Shown here: positions 6,376 through 7,322 of the stretch, piece after piece | How the letters are laid out: every line of letters begins with the position of its first letter | Numbering within the stretch: position 1 is the stretch's first letter | Assembly (NCBI GenBank): GCA_013336205.1 | Contig: JAAXUD010000127.1 | Location: 1-7,322, forward strand | Length of the DNA: 7,322 bases | Origin: Lentimicrobium sp. | GTDB lineage: Bacteria; Bacteroidota; Bacteroidia; Bacteroidales; Lentimicrobiaceae | Direction of reading: 5' to 3' | Notes under the pieces: model-generated | Told to the model about the DNA's origin: nothing | The model's input: only the letters and a program-made list of their open reading frames with translations | Databases searched by the model: none | Made by a program: the position numbers and the translations under genes

Positions 6376-7322
6376 ATGAAGGTACTGATGTTCGGTTGGG
6401 AGTTTCCTCCCCACATCACTGGTGGGCTTGGTACAGCCTGCTTCGGAATGACAAAAGGACTGCTGAAGAACGGTGTTGAGGTTCTTTTTGTAGTTCCTAA
6501 AGCATATGGAGACGAAAGTCAGGAAGCAGTCAGACTGATCAATGCAAGCGATGTTACCATTGATGTGCGTAAAACAGAACAACAGGATTTTTGGAAGAAT
6601 ATCACTTACCTGGAAATTAACTCAAGCCTGGTTCCTTATGTTGGACCCGAAGCGTTTGATAACCTGGTAGAAACTGGCGAAGCCTATTTTTCATGGTCAG
6701 AAGAGTCAATTTTTAATGCCCGCTATACATTTACAGGTAAATACGGGGCAAATCTTCTTGAAGAAGTGTCAAGATATGCATTGGTTGGCGCTCAGATAGC
6801 TTCAGAATCACAGTTTGACATCATTCATGCCCACGATTGGCTTACCTATCCGGCCGGAATTGCTGCAAAAAAAGCAAGTGGAAAACCACTGGTTGTTCAT
6901 ATGCATGCCACCGAATTCGACAGATCAGGCGAAAGCGTTAATCAACAGGTATACGATATTGAGCGCCAGGGTATGGAAGCTGCAGATCGCGTTATTACAG
7001 TAAGCAACCTGACCCGTAATATCGTGATTGAACGGTATGGTATTGATCCCGAGAAGGTTATTACAGTTCATAATGCAGTAGAGCCTACCGATAGGTCTGA
7101 TTTTGAACATGTTGAAAAACATGTGCCTGAAAAAGTAGTAACTTTTCTAGGTCGTGTTACTTTTCAAAAAGGACCTGAATACTTTATTGAAGCAGCCTAC
7201 AAGGTTTTACAACGCGATCCGAATGTTCGATTTGTGATGGCTGGAACCGGCGATTTGCTTGAAAAAATGATTCGTCGTGTCGCTCAATTGCGTATTTCAA
7301 CGAAATTTCATTTTACAGGATT
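6376..7322 (+). CDS. GT-B glycosyltransferase, glycogen-synthase-like (3' truncated)
   Basis: The first 315 residues are present; the gene runs off the right edge. It is a GT-B-fold enzyme with features of families GT4 and GT5, likely adding glucose from a nucleotide sugar to an alpha-glucan in the cytoplasm. The N-terminal domain begins MKVLMFGWEFPP with a GGLG loop (16-19) similar to the donor loop of glycogen synthase, then HAHDW (151-155), HMHATEFD (175-182) and RVITVS (205-210). The C-terminal domain opens with FLGRVTFQKG (257-266), where Arg260 and Lys265 are the usual donor-phosphate contacts, and AGTGD (289-293). The downstream E-x7-E region lies outside the window. ATG at 6376 is chosen because it opens directly on the conserved first strand and has a purine-rich site upstream. 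Adjacency to a debranching enzyme supports a glycogen role; a glycosyltransferase for another polysaccharide is the main alternative. Confidence 0.88.
   Translation, partial: MKVLMFGWEFPPHITGGLGTACFGMTKGLLKNGVEVLFVVPKAYGDESQEAVRLINASDVTIDVRKTEQQDFWKNITYLEINSSLVPYVGPEAFDNLVETGEAYFSWSEESIFNARYTFTGKYGANLLEEVSRYALVGAQIASESQFDIIHAHDWLTYPAGIAAKKASGKPLVVHMHATEFDRSGESVNQQVYDIERQGMEAADRVITVSNLTRNIVIERYGIDPEKVITVHNAVEPTDRSDFEHVEKHVPEKVVTFLGRVTFQKGPEYFIEAAYKVLQRDPNVRFVMAGTGDLLEKMIRRVAQLRISTKFHFTG

Noticed and set aside
6238..6582. Minus-strand 114-residue frame across the operon junction, plus small frames at 6815-7003 and 6925-7122
   Set aside because: They overlap the debranching and glycosyltransferase genes, both of which have clear family motifs in the plus-strand frame.
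7084..7097. CCGATAG-containing sequence near the right end as another palindrome copy
   Set aside because: It lies inside the glycosyltransferase coding frame, lacks the CCCGATAGCTATCGGG core and is explained by coding sequence.

Overview
The window looks like chromosomal DNA of a Bacteroidota bacterium, most likely Bacteroidales or a close relative. The support is AT-rich intergenic DNA, weak or absent Shine-Dalgarno sites, promoter-like TTG...TAnnTTTG elements typical of that phylum, a long (about 950 aa) secreted S9 peptidase of a type common there, and a GH133 debranching enzyme followed by a glycosyltransferase, a pair seen in Bacteroides-type glycogen loci. No species can be named from the sequence alone.

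Layout. Bases 1-317 hold no convincing gene. They contain a leftward promoter-like element (28-58) that probably serves a gene beyond the left edge, two copies of a CCCGATAG-type palindrome (131-148 and 196-215), and three 8-bp tandem units (216-239). Bases 318-773 (minus) encode a small two-helix membrane protein of the SLATT/DUF4231 type. Bases 774-1135 are gene-free with a few small hairpins. Bases 1136-3982 (minus) encode an exported prolyl-oligopeptidase-family serine peptidase with an intact Ser/Asp/His triad and an unusual Lys-rich linker. Bases 3983-4378 form a divergent promoter region. Bases 4379-6328 (plus) encode a GH133-type glycogen debranching enzyme (amylo-alpha-1,6-glucosidase). 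From 6376 to the right edge (plus) lies a GT-B glycosyltransferase resembling glycogen synthase, cut off by the window.

How they fit together. The debranching enzyme and the glycosyltransferase are 47 bp apart on the same strand and probably form an operon for alpha-glucan (glycogen) turnover; by analogy with Bacteroides loci a GH57 alpha-amylase-like gene may follow outside the window. The peptidase is transcribed divergently and has no evident link to glycogen. The SLATT protein is the only gene tied by family to cell-suicide or defence biology, but no nucleotide-sensing partner (SMODS, SLOG) is visible here, so a defence role is speculative. I see no mobile element, CRISPR array, tRNA or rRNA. 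Most of the window is ordinary; the palindrome/octamer cluster and the orphan SLATT gene deserve the closest second look.
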